A stretch of DNA of 64,000 nt from Muricoccus harenae (GTDB lineage Bacteria; Pseudomonadota; Alphaproteobacteria; Acetobacterales; Acetobacteraceae): the NCBI RefSeq assembly GCF_009848505.1, contig NZ_WWDL01000001.1:248001-312000 (forward strand). The letters run 5' to 3'. Positions within the stretch are counted from its first letter, which is position 1, and every line of letters begins with the position of its first letter. Shown one piece after another: positions 44,811-53,194 of the stretch. Under the pieces are notes generated by a model. The model ran no database searches. It saw only the letters and a list, made by a program, of their open reading frames with translations, and was not told where the DNA came from. The translations under genes and the position numbers were made by a program.

Positions 44811-45206
44811 ATGTCATCCAATCTGGCCGTCTGGGCGCCACGCATGCTGTCCGTGCTGCGGATCGTCGCGGCGCTGATTTTCCTGCTGCATGGCACGCAA
44901 AAGCTCTTTGGCTTCCCCGCCCCGCCCGCTTCTGGCCTGCCGCCGGTGATGTCCCTCTTCTGGATCGGCGCCATCCTGGAGCTGGTGGGCGGGCTGCTGC
45001 TGCTGGTCGGCGCCTTCACCCGCCCGGTAGCGTTCATTCTCGCGGGCGAAATGGCCGTGGCCTATTGGATGTTCCACGCGCCGCGGAACCTCTACCCCAC
45101 GTTGAACAACGGCGACGCCTCCATCCTTTACTGCTTCATCTTCCTCTATCTCGTCTTTGCGGGCGCGGGCCCATGGAGCGTGGACGCGGCACGCCGCAGG
45201 GCCTGA
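44811..45206 (+). CDS. DoxX family membrane protein
   Basis: A 131-residue protein with four helices: LRIVAALIFLLHGTQKLFGF (DoxX signature HGxQKLFG), SLFWIGAILELVGGLLLLVG, AFILAGEMAVAYWMFHAP and ILYCFIFLYLVFAGAGPWSV, ending SVDAARRRA as usual. DoxX proteins are quinone-linked or redox membrane subunits of unclear role. I choose the ATG at 44811 because it fits the family start; an ATG at 44760 overlapping the cca stop (TGATG) would add 17 residues and could provide coupling. Confidence 0.88.
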   Translation: MSSNLAVWAPRMLSVLRIVAALIFLLHGTQKLFGFPAPPASGLPPVMSLFWIGAILELVGGLLLLVGAFTRPVAFILAGEMAVAYWMFHAPRNLYPTLNNGDASILYCFIFLYLVFAGAGPWSVDAARRRA

Positions 45207-45217
45207 GGCGGGCCTGA

Positions 45218-45233
45218 AGGGGGCCTGCCCCCT
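45218..45233 (+). terminator. Hairpin after doxX
   Basis: AGGGGGC (45218-45224) and GCCCCCT (45227-45233) form a tight hairpin 11 bases after the DoxX stop and before the ABC exporter gene. No T-tract; similar GGGGGC/GCCCCC hairpins close other genes in the window. Confidence 0.45.
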
Positions 45234-45269
45234 GGCCGTGGCGGGGGCGGTGCTGTAACCGCCCCGCCC

Positions 45270-47039
45270 ATGGCCTCTCCAGCCCAGAAACGGCGCATCG
45301 ACCCGGATGCGACGCGCGCCCTCATCGCCCGGCTCTGGCATGAGGAAGTGCGGCACCATCCCCGCCGCATCTTCGTCGCGCTTCTCTGCACCGGCCTGGT
45401 CGCCGCGCTCACCGCCCTCTATCCGGTGGTGATCCAGCAGGCTTTCGACCTGTTCACGGCCAATGACCAGCGCGTGGTCTGGTTCATCCCGCCCGCCATC
45501 ATCCTGCTGACCACCGCCAAGGCACTGGCCCAATACGGCCAGGCCGTCTCCATTCAATCCACCGTGCTGCGGGTGATCGAGGGGCTGCAGAACCGCCTGT
45601 TCCGCGCGCTGACCCGTGCCGATTTCGCCATGGTGTCGCGCGATGCTCCCGCCCGCCATGCCGCCCGCTTCACCGCTGATGCCGCCGCCATCCGCGAGGC
45701 GCTGACCAAGGCGATCAACGCTGTCGCCGACGTACTGACCGTGGTCGGGCTGGTTGCCTCGATGGTGTGGCTGGACTGGAAGATGTCGCTGGTCGCGGCG
45801 CTGCTCTATCCGGTGGCTGTGGTGCCGATCCTGCGACTGGGCAAGCGCATCCGTCGCGCCTCGGGCGGCATGCAGGAACGCGTCGGCGAGGCTGCCGCCG
45901 CTCTGACGGAAAGCTTCGCCGCCGCCCGCGTGGTGCGCAGCTACCGGCTGGAGGAGGCGGAGGAATCCCGCGCCGCCCGCCTCTTCGCCCATCTCCGCGC
46001 CAGCCTTCTTTCCATCGCGCGCACCCGCGCGAGCCTGGACCCGATGCTGGAGGCGATCGGCGGCGTGGCGGTTGCCGCGATCCTCGCGCTCGTCGGCTGG
46101 CGCGTGTCCCAGGGGGAGGGGACGGTGGGCGAGTTCACCGGCTTCGTCGCCGCCCTGCTGATCGCGGCGCGCCCGGTGCGTGCGCTGGGCAGCCTGAATG
46201 CCGCCCTGCAGGAAGGCCTGGCCGGGCTGGCGCGGGTGAATGCCGTGATCGATGCGCCCCGGCGAATCACCAGCCCGCCCGGCGCGCCCGCGCTGCCTGC
46301 CGGCAAGGGACGCATCGCCTTCGAGGACGTGCACTTCTCCTATGAGGAGGATCGCAGCGCGCTGCATGGCGTGACCTTCGTAGCCGAGCCCGGCCGCACC
46401 GTTGCGCTGGTTGGCCCCTCCGGCGCCGGCAAATCCACCGCCCTGGCCCTAGTACCGCGCCTCTATGATGCAACATCGGGCCACGTGACGCTGGACGGTG
46501 TGGATGTGCGGGATGTCTCGCTGGAGAGCCTGCGCGACGCCATCGCCTATGTCGGCCAGGACGCGACGGTGTTCGACGACACGGCCTACGCCAATATCGC
46601 CTGCGGCCGCCCCAACGCCACCGCCGCCGAGGTGGAGGACGCCGCCCGCGCCGCGGCCGCGCATGACTTCATCGCTGCCTTGCCGCAGGGCTATGACACG
46701 GTGCTCGGCCCCGGCGGCGCGCGGCTTTCGGGCGGGCAGCGGCAGCGCATTTCTCTCGCCCGCGCGCTGCTGCGCAATCCGCGCGTGCTGTTGCTGGACG
46801 AGGCGACGAGCGCGCTGGACACCGGCAGCGAGGCGGCGGTGCAGGCGGCCCTCGCCAAGTTGCGCGCGGGGCGCACCACGCTGGTGGTGGCGCATCGCCT
46901 GTCCACAGTGCGGGATGCGGATCTGATCGTGGTGATGGAGGGTGGCCGGGTCGCGGAATCCGGCACCCATGGCGAGTTGCTGGCGCGGGGCGGGCTTTAC
47001 GCCGCGCTGGTGCGGGCGCAGGCCTTCGCCGTCGCCTAG
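45270..47039 (+). CDS. ABC exporter, fused membrane and ATPase domains (MsbA-like)
   Basis: A 589-residue half-transporter. The membrane domain (about 35-330) has six helices beginning RIFVALLCTGLVAALTALYP. The ATPase domain shows Walker A LVGPSGAGKSTALAL, Q-loop YVGQDATVFDDTAYANI, signature ARLSGGQRQRISLARALLRN, Walker B VLLLDEATSALD and H-loop VVAHRLST. It works as a homodimer exporting lipids or hydrophobic compounds. The organisation matches the MsbA/lipid A exporter group, but substrate is unknown. The next gene starts 31 bases later. Confidence 0.92.
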   Translation: MASPAQKRRIDPDATRALIARLWHEEVRHHPRRIFVALLCTGLVAALTALYPVVIQQAFDLFTANDQRVVWFIPPAIILLTTAKALAQYGQAVSIQSTVLRVIEGLQNRLFRALTRADFAMVSRDAPARHAARFTADAAAIREALTKAINAVADVLTVVGLVASMVWLDWKMSLVAALLYPVAVVPILRLGKRIRRASGGMQERVGEAAAALTESFAAARVVRSYRLEEAEESRAARLFAHLRASLLSIARTRASLDPMLEAIGGVAVAAILALVGWRVSQGEGTVGEFTGFVAALLIAARPVRALGSLNAALQEGLAGLARVNAVIDAPRRITSPPGAPALPAGKGRIAFEDVHFSYEEDRSALHGVTFVAEPGRTVALVGPSGAGKSTALALVPRLYDATSGHVTLDGVDVRDVSLESLRDAIAYVGQDATVFDDTAYANIACGRPNATAAEVEDAARAAAAHDFIAALPQGYDTVLGPGGARLSGGQRQRISLARALLRNPRVLLLDEATSALDTGSEAAVQAALAKLRAGRTTLVVAHRLSTVRDADLIVVMEGGRVAESGTHGELLARGGLYAALVRAQAFAVA

Positions 47040-47070
47040 ATTGGATTGCTGAAGGATGGGGAAAACGGGA

Positions 47071-47670
47071 ATGGTGCCGGCCAGCGTCATCATCCGGGCC
47101 GGCGACCTGCAGCCGCGCCCTTGGCCGAACGGCCTTGGCGTAACCCGCGAGCTGGTCACTGATGAGCGGACGGAGGCGGCATTCGGCTGGCAGATCGGGA
47201 TCGCGGATCTGGCGGGTGAAGCCGCCTTCTCGCATTTCCCCGGCTGCGACCGGATCTTCACCCTGATCGAGGGACCGGGTGCCACGCTGACGCTGGAGGG
47301 CCGCGGGCCTCTGTCCTGCCAGCCCTGGGTGCCCGCCAGCTTTCCCGGCGACGTGCCCACCCATTACCGGCCGGCGGCTGGCCCGGCGCGAGCCTTCAAC
47401 GTGATCGCCGACCGCGAGGCCTTTGAGGCGCGGGTCGCCGTCCGGAGCATCGCCGCGTCGCATCCGCTGCGCTGCGGAGCCGCGGGCGTGGCGATCTTCT
47501 GCGGCCAAGGGACGCTCGAAACTGATGGCGTACGGCTGGAAGCCGGCGACACCATGCTGCATCCGGGTTCGGCGTCGTTTCGCGCCATCGGCCAGGCCGC
47601 CTTGGCCGTGATCGTGGAAATCACGCGCGCAGAGTCCGCCCAGCGCCTCAGCCCAACCCCGCAAGAATAG
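47071..47670 (+). CDS. HutD/Ves family protein
   Basis: A 199-residue cupin-fold protein. Signatures of HutD/Ves: PRPWPNGLGVTRELVTDE, FGWQIGIADLAGEAAFSHFP, GCDRIFTLIEGPGATLTLEG and RAFNVIADREAFEARVAV. HutD is linked to histidine use in some bacteria and Ves to cold response; no hut genes are nearby. I choose the ATG at 47071, preceded by GGGGA, over the ATG at 47056, where the purine run abuts the codon. A terminator follows directly. Confidence 0.85.
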   Translation: MVPASVIIRAGDLQPRPWPNGLGVTRELVTDERTEAAFGWQIGIADLAGEAAFSHFPGCDRIFTLIEGPGATLTLEGRGPLSCQPWVPASFPGDVPTHYRPAAGPARAFNVIADREAFEARVAVRSIAASHPLRCGAAGVAIFCGQGTLETDGVRLEAGDTMLHPGSASFRAIGQAALAVIVEITRAESAQRLSPTPQE

Positions 47671-47675
47671 AAGGC

Positions 47676-47709
47676 GGCCGGGGGGATACCTCCCCCGGCC
47701 TTCTCCTTT
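47676..47709 (+). terminator. Intrinsic terminator after hutD-like gene
   Basis: GGCCGGGGG (47676-47684) pairs with CCCCCGGCC (47692-47700), loop of seven bases, followed by TTCTCCTTTT. This is one of the best-formed terminators in the window and lies between convergent genes. Confidence 0.75.
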
Positions 47710-48372
47710 TCACTCCCGCCGCAGCACCCCATCCACCAGCCGGTCCGCCCAGGCCTGGCTCTGGAATGCCGCCCGCAGTCCTGCCTCGTCATATTCGTCC
47801 CGGACCCAGTCGAGGAAGGGCAGCCGTCCTTCCGCCTGGCGCGCATAGAGCCGGAAGAAGGCGTCCAGGATTCCGGTGCGGGAGGCGCTGACATGGCCAT
47901 GCCGCCAATGGAGCTGACCCAGCGCCGCCTCGCTCGTGCCGCCTTCCAGCAGCAGGAAGACACCCGCCGCCAGCCCCGTGCGGTCGGCGCCCGATTTGCA
48001 GTGGAGCAGGGCGGGTTCGGCCATTTCCGCGAAGATGCCGGCCAGCCGCAGGATCCGGTCCCGGTGCGGGGCGCCGCGACTTTCGAAGGGGGCGTCGACA
48101 TGGGCGAGTCCCAGACGTGCCGCCTCGGCGCGGGAGAGGGCGTCGGAGCCGCAATCCACGCGTTCGCCGCGCAGGTTGATCACGGTCTTCAGCCCAACGC
48201 GCCGGGCTGCGTCGCGCAGCTGCCAGGGGGAGGGGTGGTTGGAGCGGTAGAGCCGCCCTGGAACCACGACGCCCCAGTTGCGCCAGCCCTGGCGCAGGAT
48301 CGCGTGGTCTACGAGGAAGCTGTTCACCAGGGCGGCCCGGCGTCCGGCGGGGGTCGTCAGGTCCTGCGGCAT
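47710..48372 (-). CDS. Dual-specificity/tyrosine phosphatase-like protein
   Basis: A 220-residue phosphatase. The P-loop LLHCKSGADRTGLAAG fits HCx5R with the following Thr/Ser, and the upstream acid is probably in HVDAPFESRGAPH. GVVVPGRLYRSNHPSPWQLR and GLKTVINLRGERVDCGSD are the typical N-terminal DSP-like motifs of bacterial 'protein tyrosine phosphatase' proteins related to Siw14/DUF442. No signal peptide. The ATG at 48372 is chosen over a TTG at 48408 that only adds a Pro/Ser-rich lead. It is divergent from the small stress-type genes. Confidence 0.87.
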   Translation of the reverse strand: MPQDLTTPAGRRAALVNSFLVDHAILRQGWRNWGVVVPGRLYRSNHPSPWQLRDAARRVGLKTVINLRGERVDCGSDALSRAEAARLGLAHVDAPFESRGAPHRDRILRLAGIFAEMAEPALLHCKSGADRTGLAAGVFLLLEGGTSEAALGQLHWRHGHVSASRTGILDAFFRLYARQAEGRLPFLDWVRDEYDEAGLRAAFQSQAWADRLVDGVLRRE

Positions 48373-48416
48373 GGGCGGGAGATAGGGCGAGGAAGGGCGG
48401 AAGGGCAACGCCGGGG

Positions 48417-48445
48417 GGAAACATCCCTTGCCGCCGGGGCGTTAA
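48417..48445 (+). promoter_or_regulatory. Candidate EcfG-type promoter for small hydrophilic genes
   Basis: GGAAAC (48417-48422) is separated by 17 bases from CGTTAA (48440-48445). This is close to the EcfG consensus GGAAC-N16/17-CGTT, with one extra A. Transcription would begin about 25 bases before the ATG at 48478, leaving room for the GAGGAGG ribosome site. Confidence 0.5.
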
Positions 48446-48477
48446 CCTCGCTCCCACGGATGAAGAGGAGGTCCGCC

Positions 48478-48678
48478 ATGTCGAAGGCTCACATGCCGCC
48501 GGTTCCACCCGCCAACCAAGCGCCGCATGGCGGCAACACGCCCGGCCAGGGCGAGGTGAACCCGAAGGAAGCCAAGAACACCGCGGCCAACCGCGCCAAA
48601 TACGATCCGGGACAGCAGGGCCAGACGGGCAGCACCGGCATCAACACCCACCACCAGGGTTACCAGCAGGATCGTTGA
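48478..48678 (+). CDS. Small hydrophilic protein, stress-type
   Basis: A 66-residue protein with a strong ribosome site (GAGGAGG, seven bases before the ATG). It is rich in Gly, Asn, Gln, Pro and His, with almost no hydrophobic residues, and contains NPKEAKNTAANRAKYDPGQQ and GSTGINTHHQGYQQDR. It looks disordered, like small general-stress or hydrophilin-type proteins. No family is recognised. A second protein of the same character starts three bases later. Confidence 0.75.
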   Translation: MSKAHMPPVPPANQAPHGGNTPGQGEVNPKEAKNTAANRAKYDPGQQGQTGSTGINTHHQGYQQDR

Positions 48679-48681
48679 ACC

Positions 48682-48897
48682 ATGCCAAAAGGAAATGCCG
48701 ACACGGATCGCTCCGAAGGCGGGCCGGGGAGCAGCCATCAGGGCGGCGGCCATGGCAGTGCGCATCGGGAAAAGGGCAAGACCGTGCCGGGCCCGGCGAC
48801 CAACAGCAGCAAGAGTCAGGTTTCGGGTGGCGGCGGCGAGCGGGACAGCCACCACACCCATGATCCTGAACTGAAGGGCGATCGCACGGGTTACTGA
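48682..48897 (+). CDS. Second small hydrophilic protein
   Basis: A 71-residue, Gly/Ser/His-rich, very polar protein (MPKGNADTDRSEGGPGSSHQ at the start, DSHHTHDPELKGDRTGY at the end). It lies three bases after the first small protein and is followed by a strong hairpin, so the two form a minimal two-gene operon. It is probably disordered and a candidate stress protectant. The His residues could bind metal. No family is recognised. Confidence 0.68.
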   Translation: MPKGNADTDRSEGGPGSSHQGGGHGSAHREKGKTVPGPATNSSKSQVSGGGGERDSHHTHDPELKGDRTGY

Positions 48898-48902
48898 CGC
48901 GG

Positions 48903-48929
48903 GCGGCCCCGGACGCGTTCCGGGGCCGC
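48903..48929 (+). terminator. Strong hairpin after small hydrophilic genes
   Basis: GCGGCCCCGGA (48903-48913) and TCCGGGGCCGC (48919-48929) pair perfectly around CGCGT, six bases past the stop. It is followed by TTCGGC rather than a long T-run. Confidence 0.65.
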
Positions 48930-49089
48930 TTCGGCGTCCGCGCCGCGCGACATGTCGCGAAAAGGCGCCCTGCTGTTACGGCGGCCCATTCCACATGAAC
49001 GAAGTGTAACCTGCAGATGGGGCAATTGTTGCCTCGTCACACCCTGGGGACTAGCCCGGTTTCATCAAGCGAATTGAGGAAAAACCAGC

Positions 49090-50364
49090 TTGTCCACAGC
49101 CGCTGAAACCGTTGCACCCGCCGAACCGGCCGGACCGCCTCAGGGCATGGCCCGATGGCGCCTGGTGGGACCGGGGATCGTGGTGGCGGTCACGGGCGTC
49201 GGTGCGGGGGACCTGGTGGCCACGCTCATTGCGGGTAACCGCTTCGGCTATGCGCTCATGTGGGCGGCGGTGCTCGGCTGCATTCTCAAGATCGCCATGT
49301 CGGAGGCGGTGGGGCGCTGGCATCTTGCCACCGGCCGAACGATCTTCGAAGGCTGGCGCGAGTTGGGGCGTTGGACCTCGGTCTATTTCCTCATCTACGT
49401 GGTGATCTGGGGCTATGTGTACGGCGCCACCGCCATGTCCTCGACCGGATTGGCGCTTGCGGCCCTGTTCCCGGTCATGAACCTGCACGCCTGGGCGATC
49501 CTCGCCGGGGTGCTGGGCTTCATCTTCGTCGCCTTCAACCGCTACGCGCTGTTCGAGCAGGTGATGAAATTCTTCATCGCGCTGATGTTCGTCACGGTGG
49601 TGTCGCTGGCCGTGCTGGTGGCGCCGAATATTGGCGCGGCGCTTGGCGGGCTGGTGCCGACCCTGCCGGAAGGGGCGGCCATCTACACGCTCGGGCTGAT
49701 CGGCGGGGTGGGCGGCACCATCACCCTTGCCTCCTATGGCTACTGGGTGAATGCCAAGGGATGGCGCACGCCGGGCTGGATCCCGATGATGCGCTTCGAC
49801 AATCGCATCGGCTACATCACCACCGGCATCTTTGTCATCTCTATGATGATCGTGGGCGCCGAGCTGCTGTACAACACGAACATCGCCCTCCAGGGTGGCG
49901 ACCGCGGGCTGCTCGACTTCGACGGCGTGCTGCGGGAGCGCCTCGGCGCCTTCGTCGCCAACATGTTCCTGGTCGGCTTCGCCGCCACCACCTTCTCCTC
50001 GATCCTCGGTGTCTGGCATGGCGTCAGCCTGCTCTTCGCCGATTTTGTGGCCCGGCTGCGCGGCCGGGATCCAAAAGAGCAGGAGCTGGAGCGGAGCTGG
50101 GCCTTCAAGGCCTATCTTTTCTGGCTGACCTTCCCGCCGATTGCCCTGCTGTTCCTCGACCGGCCCTTCGCGCTGGTGGTGGCGTTCGGCGCACTGGGCG
50201 CCTTCTTCATGCCCTTCCTGGCGCTGACCCTGATCTGGCTGCTGAATTCCCGCCGGACCCCGGCGGAATGGCGCAGCGGCTGGGTGAGCAACGGGTTGCT
50301 CCTGCTGGCCACCGCGCTCTTCGTGGTGCTCGCCAGCAACGAAATCATGCGCCTGCTGGATTGA
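49090..50364 (+). CDS. Divergent Nramp-family transporter
   Basis: A 424-residue membrane protein with about 11 helices and the LeuT-like Nramp layout. The start is TTG at 49090 with GAGGA nine bases upstream. Helix 1 reads VGPGIVVAVTGVGAGDLVAT, where canonical Nramps have DPGN, and the helix 6 region reads GGTITLASYGYWVNAKGW, where canonical members have MxPH. Other parts (KIAMSEAVGRWHLATGRTIF; GFAATTFSSILGVWHGVSLL) fit the family. Loss of both metal-binding motifs suggests an altered substrate, as in divergent Nramp-related clades. The hairpin at 50375 closes the gene. Confidence 0.82.
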   Translation: MSTAAETVAPAEPAGPPQGMARWRLVGPGIVVAVTGVGAGDLVATLIAGNRFGYALMWAAVLGCILKIAMSEAVGRWHLATGRTIFEGWRELGRWTSVYFLIYVVIWGYVYGATAMSSTGLALAALFPVMNLHAWAILAGVLGFIFVAFNRYALFEQVMKFFIALMFVTVVSLAVLVAPNIGAALGGLVPTLPEGAAIYTLGLIGGVGGTITLASYGYWVNAKGWRTPGWIPMMRFDNRIGYITTGIFVISMMIVGAELLYNTNIALQGGDRGLLDFDGVLRERLGAFVANMFLVGFAATTFSSILGVWHGVSLLFADFVARLRGRDPKEQELERSWAFKAYLFWLTFPPIALLFLDRPFALVVAFGALGAFFMPFLALTLIWLLNSRRTPAEWRSGWVSNGLLLLATALFVVLASNEIMRLLD

Positions 50365-50374
50365 GGGCGGCGGC

Positions 50375-50390
50375 GGGGGCTTGCGCCCCC
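50375..50390. terminator. Hairpin between Nramp-like and Bug receptor genes
   Basis: GGGGGC (50375-50380) and GCCCCC (50385-50390) enclose TTGC, between the ends of two convergent genes. Its form matches the hairpin at 62819-62834. Confidence 0.5.
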
Positions 50391-50397
50391 ACCGGCG

Positions 50398-51372
50398 CTA
50401 ATCCGCCCGTGCGCCGCTGATCCGCACGGCTTCCTGCCACATCGGCCTTTCCTTGTGGCTGCGCTCGGTCACTGCCTCGGGTGTGGACCACAATGCCTTG
50501 GCGCCTATCTGCTGGAAGCGGCGCTGCACCGACTCATCGGCCGCGACCACCTTCATCGCGGCATTCAGCTTGTCCACGATGGGGCGTGGCGTGCCGGCCG
50601 GGAAGACAAAGGCAGCCCAGGAGGTGACCACGAAGTCAGGGATCCCGGCCTCCGCCATGGTCGGCACGTCAGGCAGGCTGGGCACGCGCTCCGGGCTGGT
50701 CACGGCCAGCGCCCGCATCCGCCCCTCCTGGATGACCGGCACATAGGAGGAGAGGTTGTCGAGCGCGAAGGTCACGTCGCCGGACAACATGGCCGGAATG
50801 GTCTGGGCCGCCCCCCGGAACGGGACGTGATCGGCCGTCAGCCCCGCCCTCGCATTGAACAGCGCGCCCGAGAGATGCGGCGTGGTCCCCACGCCGGGGC
50901 TGCCGAAACTCAGCCCGCCCCGCTTCTGCTTCGCCCAGGCGATGAATTCCTGAAGCGTCTTGGCAGGCACGTGCTGGCTGCTGACGACGAAGGCATTGGG
51001 CAGTTCCCAGGTCAGCGAGATAGGCGCGAAGTCCTTGTCGCTGTCGAAGGACATGCGCGAGTAGAGATACTGGTTTATCGAGAAATGGCCGATCGTCGCG
51101 GAGCCAATCGTGTAGCCGTCATTCTCGGCCTTCGCGACCGCATCCATCCCGATATTGCCACCGGCGCCGGCGCGGTTCTCGATCACGAAGGTTTGGCCAA
51201 GCTGCTGCTGCAGCCGCTCGGCCAGGATTCGCGTCAGCACGTCCGTCGAGCCGGCGGGCGGATAGGGGACGACGATCCGGACCGTCCTGCTCGGCCAGGC
51301 GCCCTGGGCGGCGGCCGGGTGGATGAAGGGAAGGGCGAGCCCTGCCCCGAGAAGGGGGCGGCGTGCGATCAT
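50398..51372 (-). CDS. Tripartite tricarboxylate (Bug) receptor
   Basis: A 324-residue periplasmic binding protein. Signal: ARRPLLGAGLALPFIHPAAA, then WPSRTVRIVVPYPPAGSTDV, the Bug-family opening. The ligand loops show ENRAGAGGNIGMDAVAKAEN, DGYTIGSATIGHFSINQYLY and VPFRGAAQTIPAMLSGDVTF, and the C-terminal SLPDVPTMAEAGIPDFVVTS. Bug proteins usually bind small carboxylates, acidic amino acids or nicotinate and are often orphan receptors, as here: no TctA/TctB genes are present in the window. The ATG at 51372 fits. It lies 65 bases past the hemF stop, on the same strand, in reverse order. Confidence 0.92.
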   Translation of the reverse strand: MIARRPLLGAGLALPFIHPAAAQGAWPSRTVRIVVPYPPAGSTDVLTRILAERLQQQLGQTFVIENRAGAGGNIGMDAVAKAENDGYTIGSATIGHFSINQYLYSRMSFDSDKDFAPISLTWELPNAFVVSSQHVPAKTLQEFIAWAKQKRGGLSFGSPGVGTTPHLSGALFNARAGLTADHVPFRGAAQTIPAMLSGDVTFALDNLSSYVPVIQEGRMRALAVTSPERVPSLPDVPTMAEAGIPDFVVTSWAAFVFPAGTPRPIVDKLNAAMKVVAADESVQRRFQQIGAKALWSTPEAVTERSHKERPMWQEAVRISGARAD

Positions 51373-51437
51373 GGAGGCTCCTCGATGCTTGATGCTTGCC
51401 CCCAGCCTAGCCAGCCCCGCGCCCTGGCGGCCAGCCC

Positions 51438-52358
51438 TCAGGGCCAGCGAACCTCGGGCGGCATGGACATCAGGATCGCCTCCACATTCCCGCCGGTGCG
51501 CAGGCCGAACAGCGTGCCGCGGTCATGCAGCAGGTTGAACTCGACGTAGCGGCCGCGGCGGATGAGCTGGTGCTCGCGCTCCGCCGCCGTCCAGGGCTCG
51601 TGCATCCGGCGGCGGATGATGGCCGGATAGGCCGCCAGGAAGGCCTCGCCCACGTCCCGGGTGAAGGCGAAATGGTCTGGCAAGCGGGTGGCATCGGGGT
51701 CGTCCCGCCCGAGCCAGTCATAGAAGATGCCGCCCAGCCCGCGGGGCTCCCCGCGGTGGGGAAGGAAGAAGTACTCGTCGCACCAGGTTTTGAAGCGGGG
51801 GTAGTAGGCTGGGTCGTGCCGGTCGCAGGCGGTGCGGAAGGCCGCGTGGAAATCGGCGGCATCCGCCTGAGCCTCGGGCGAATCGGGGGTCATGGGGGTG
51901 ATGTCGCCCCCGCCGCCGAACCAGTTGCGGCGCGTGGTGATGAAGCGCGTGTTCAAATGGGCGGCCGGCACGCGGGGTGAGCGCATATGAGCCACCAGCG
52001 ACACGCCGGTGGCCAGGAAGCGTGGATCCTCCTCCGCCCCCGGGATCTGCTTGCGGAAATCCGGGCTGAATTCGCCCCACACCGTGGAGACATTGACCCC
52101 CACCTTCTCGAAGACCCGCCCCTTCATGACCGACATCACGCCGCCGCCGCCCTCCGGCCGGTCCCATGCGGTGCGGACGAAGCGGCCCGGAGGCAGGGCG
52201 GCATGGGGGCCCGTGATGCCCTCGTCCTCGATCGTCTCGAAGACGGCGCAGAGCCGGTCCCGCAGTCCCTCGAACCAGCCGCGGGCCGCGCCGGCGAGGG
52301 GGTGATGGCCGGGATGGGTGGCATCGGCCGGCAGGTCGCTGGTGGGGCTGTGTGTCAT
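51438..52358 (-). CDS. hemF: Oxygen-dependent coproporphyrinogen III oxidase
   Basis: A 306-residue enzyme that oxidatively decarboxylates coproporphyrinogen III to protoporphyrinogen IX in haem synthesis. Conserved segments: [72 protein letters not shown] and [20 protein letters not shown]. The ATG at 52358 ([10 protein letters not shown]) is preferred to a TTG nine bases earlier. It is divergent from the cytochrome bc1 operon, grouping haem synthesis with a haem-using complex. Confidence 0.95.
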   Translation of the reverse strand: MTHSPTSDLPADATHPGHHPLAGAARGWFEGLRDRLCAVFETIEDEGITGPHAALPPGRFVRTAWDRPEGGGGVMSVMKGRVFEKVGVNVSTVWGEFSPDFRKQIPGAEEDPRFLATGVSLVAHMRSPRVPAAHLNTRFITTRRNWFGGGGDITPMTPDSPEAQADAADFHAAFRTACDRHDPAYYPRFKTWCDEYFFLPHRGEPRGLGGIFYDWLGRDDPDATRLPDHFAFTRDVGEAFLAAYPAIIRRRMHEPWTAAEREHQLIRRGRYVEFNLLHDRGTLFGLRTGGNVEAILMSMPPEVRWP

Positions 52359-52582
52359 TCGCGCCAATCGGGGTGTTGCAGCGCATGGGGCGCCGTTGCC
52401 ACCCCACGTTCCGGACCGTTATATGGCCGCGCAACCGGTCTGGCACCGCGTCCCCGCGCCTGCCCGGCCAATGACTTCGCAGACCAACCCGCGCGCCCGG
52501 CCGCAACCCGGGCCCTCGGGGGACGACACAACGGCCTCGCCCGGCGCGCGGGAGGGGGCCGGAGAACAGGACGAGCGATCGA
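52359..52582. other. Divergent promoter region hemF / petABC
   Basis: This 224-base gap separates the starts of hemF (minus) and the Rieske gene (plus). It should contain both promoters. I see no clear -35/-10 pair or inverted repeat; the least GC-rich stretch is GTTATATGG near 52420. Confidence 0.4.
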
Positions 52583-53182
52583 ATGGCCGATGTGCTGGCT
52601 TCCCCACCGAAGACGAGCCCCGCCGAACCCGGCCCCCATCATGCCGACCCGGCGCATGGGGAAGGGCCGGTCCGCCGGGACTTCCTGAAGCTGGCCACCG
52701 GCGCCTTCACCGCGGTGGGCGTGGGCGTGATGGCTTGGCCCTTCATCCACTCTATGAACCCCAGCCAGGACGTGCTGGCGCTGGCCAGCACCGATGTGGA
52801 GTTGGGCCCGATCGCCGTCGGCCAGGCCGTGACGGTGATGTGGCGCGGCAAGCCGGTCTTCGTGCGCCGCCGCACCCCGCAGGAGATCCAGGAGGCCCGC
52901 GCCGTCCCGGTCGGCGAGCTGCCCGACCCGGCCACGGACCAGTCCCGCGTGAAGCCGGGCAAGGATGAGTGGCTGATCGTGATCGGCATCTGCACCCATC
53001 TCGGCTGCGTTCCGCTGGGCCAGAAGCCGACCGATGCGCGCGGCGACTACGGCGGGTGGTTCTGCCCCTGCCATGGCAGCCATTACGATACGTCCGGCCG
53101 CGTCCGCCGGGGCCCGGCCCCGCTGAACCTCGCCCTTCCCGATTATTCCTTTACCTCCGACACCCGCGTCCGGGTCGGCTGA
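52583..53182 (+). CDS. petA: Ubiquinol-cytochrome c reductase Rieske iron-sulfur subunit
   Basis: A 199-residue subunit of complex III. A Tat signal-anchor ([20 protein letters not shown]) precedes the soluble domain. The [2Fe-2S] ligands are Cys137/His139 in GICTHLGC and Cys161/His164 in [10 protein letters not shown], with the disulfide cysteines at 142 and 163. It moves electrons from ubiquinol to cytochrome c1. An N-terminal extension of about 30 residues (Pro/His-rich) is present. It is followed 12 bases on by cytochrome b. Confidence 0.96.
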   Translation: MADVLASPPKTSPAEPGPHHADPAHGEGPVRRDFLKLATGAFTAVGVGVMAWPFIHSMNPSQDVLALASTDVELGPIAVGQAVTVMWRGKPVFVRRRTPQEIQEARAVPVGELPDPATDQSRVKPGKDEWLIVIGICTHLGCVPLGQKPTDARGDYGGWFCPCHGSHYDTSGRVRRGPAPLNLALPDYSFTSDTRVRVG

Positions 53183-53194
53183 GGAGCGCAGGAC

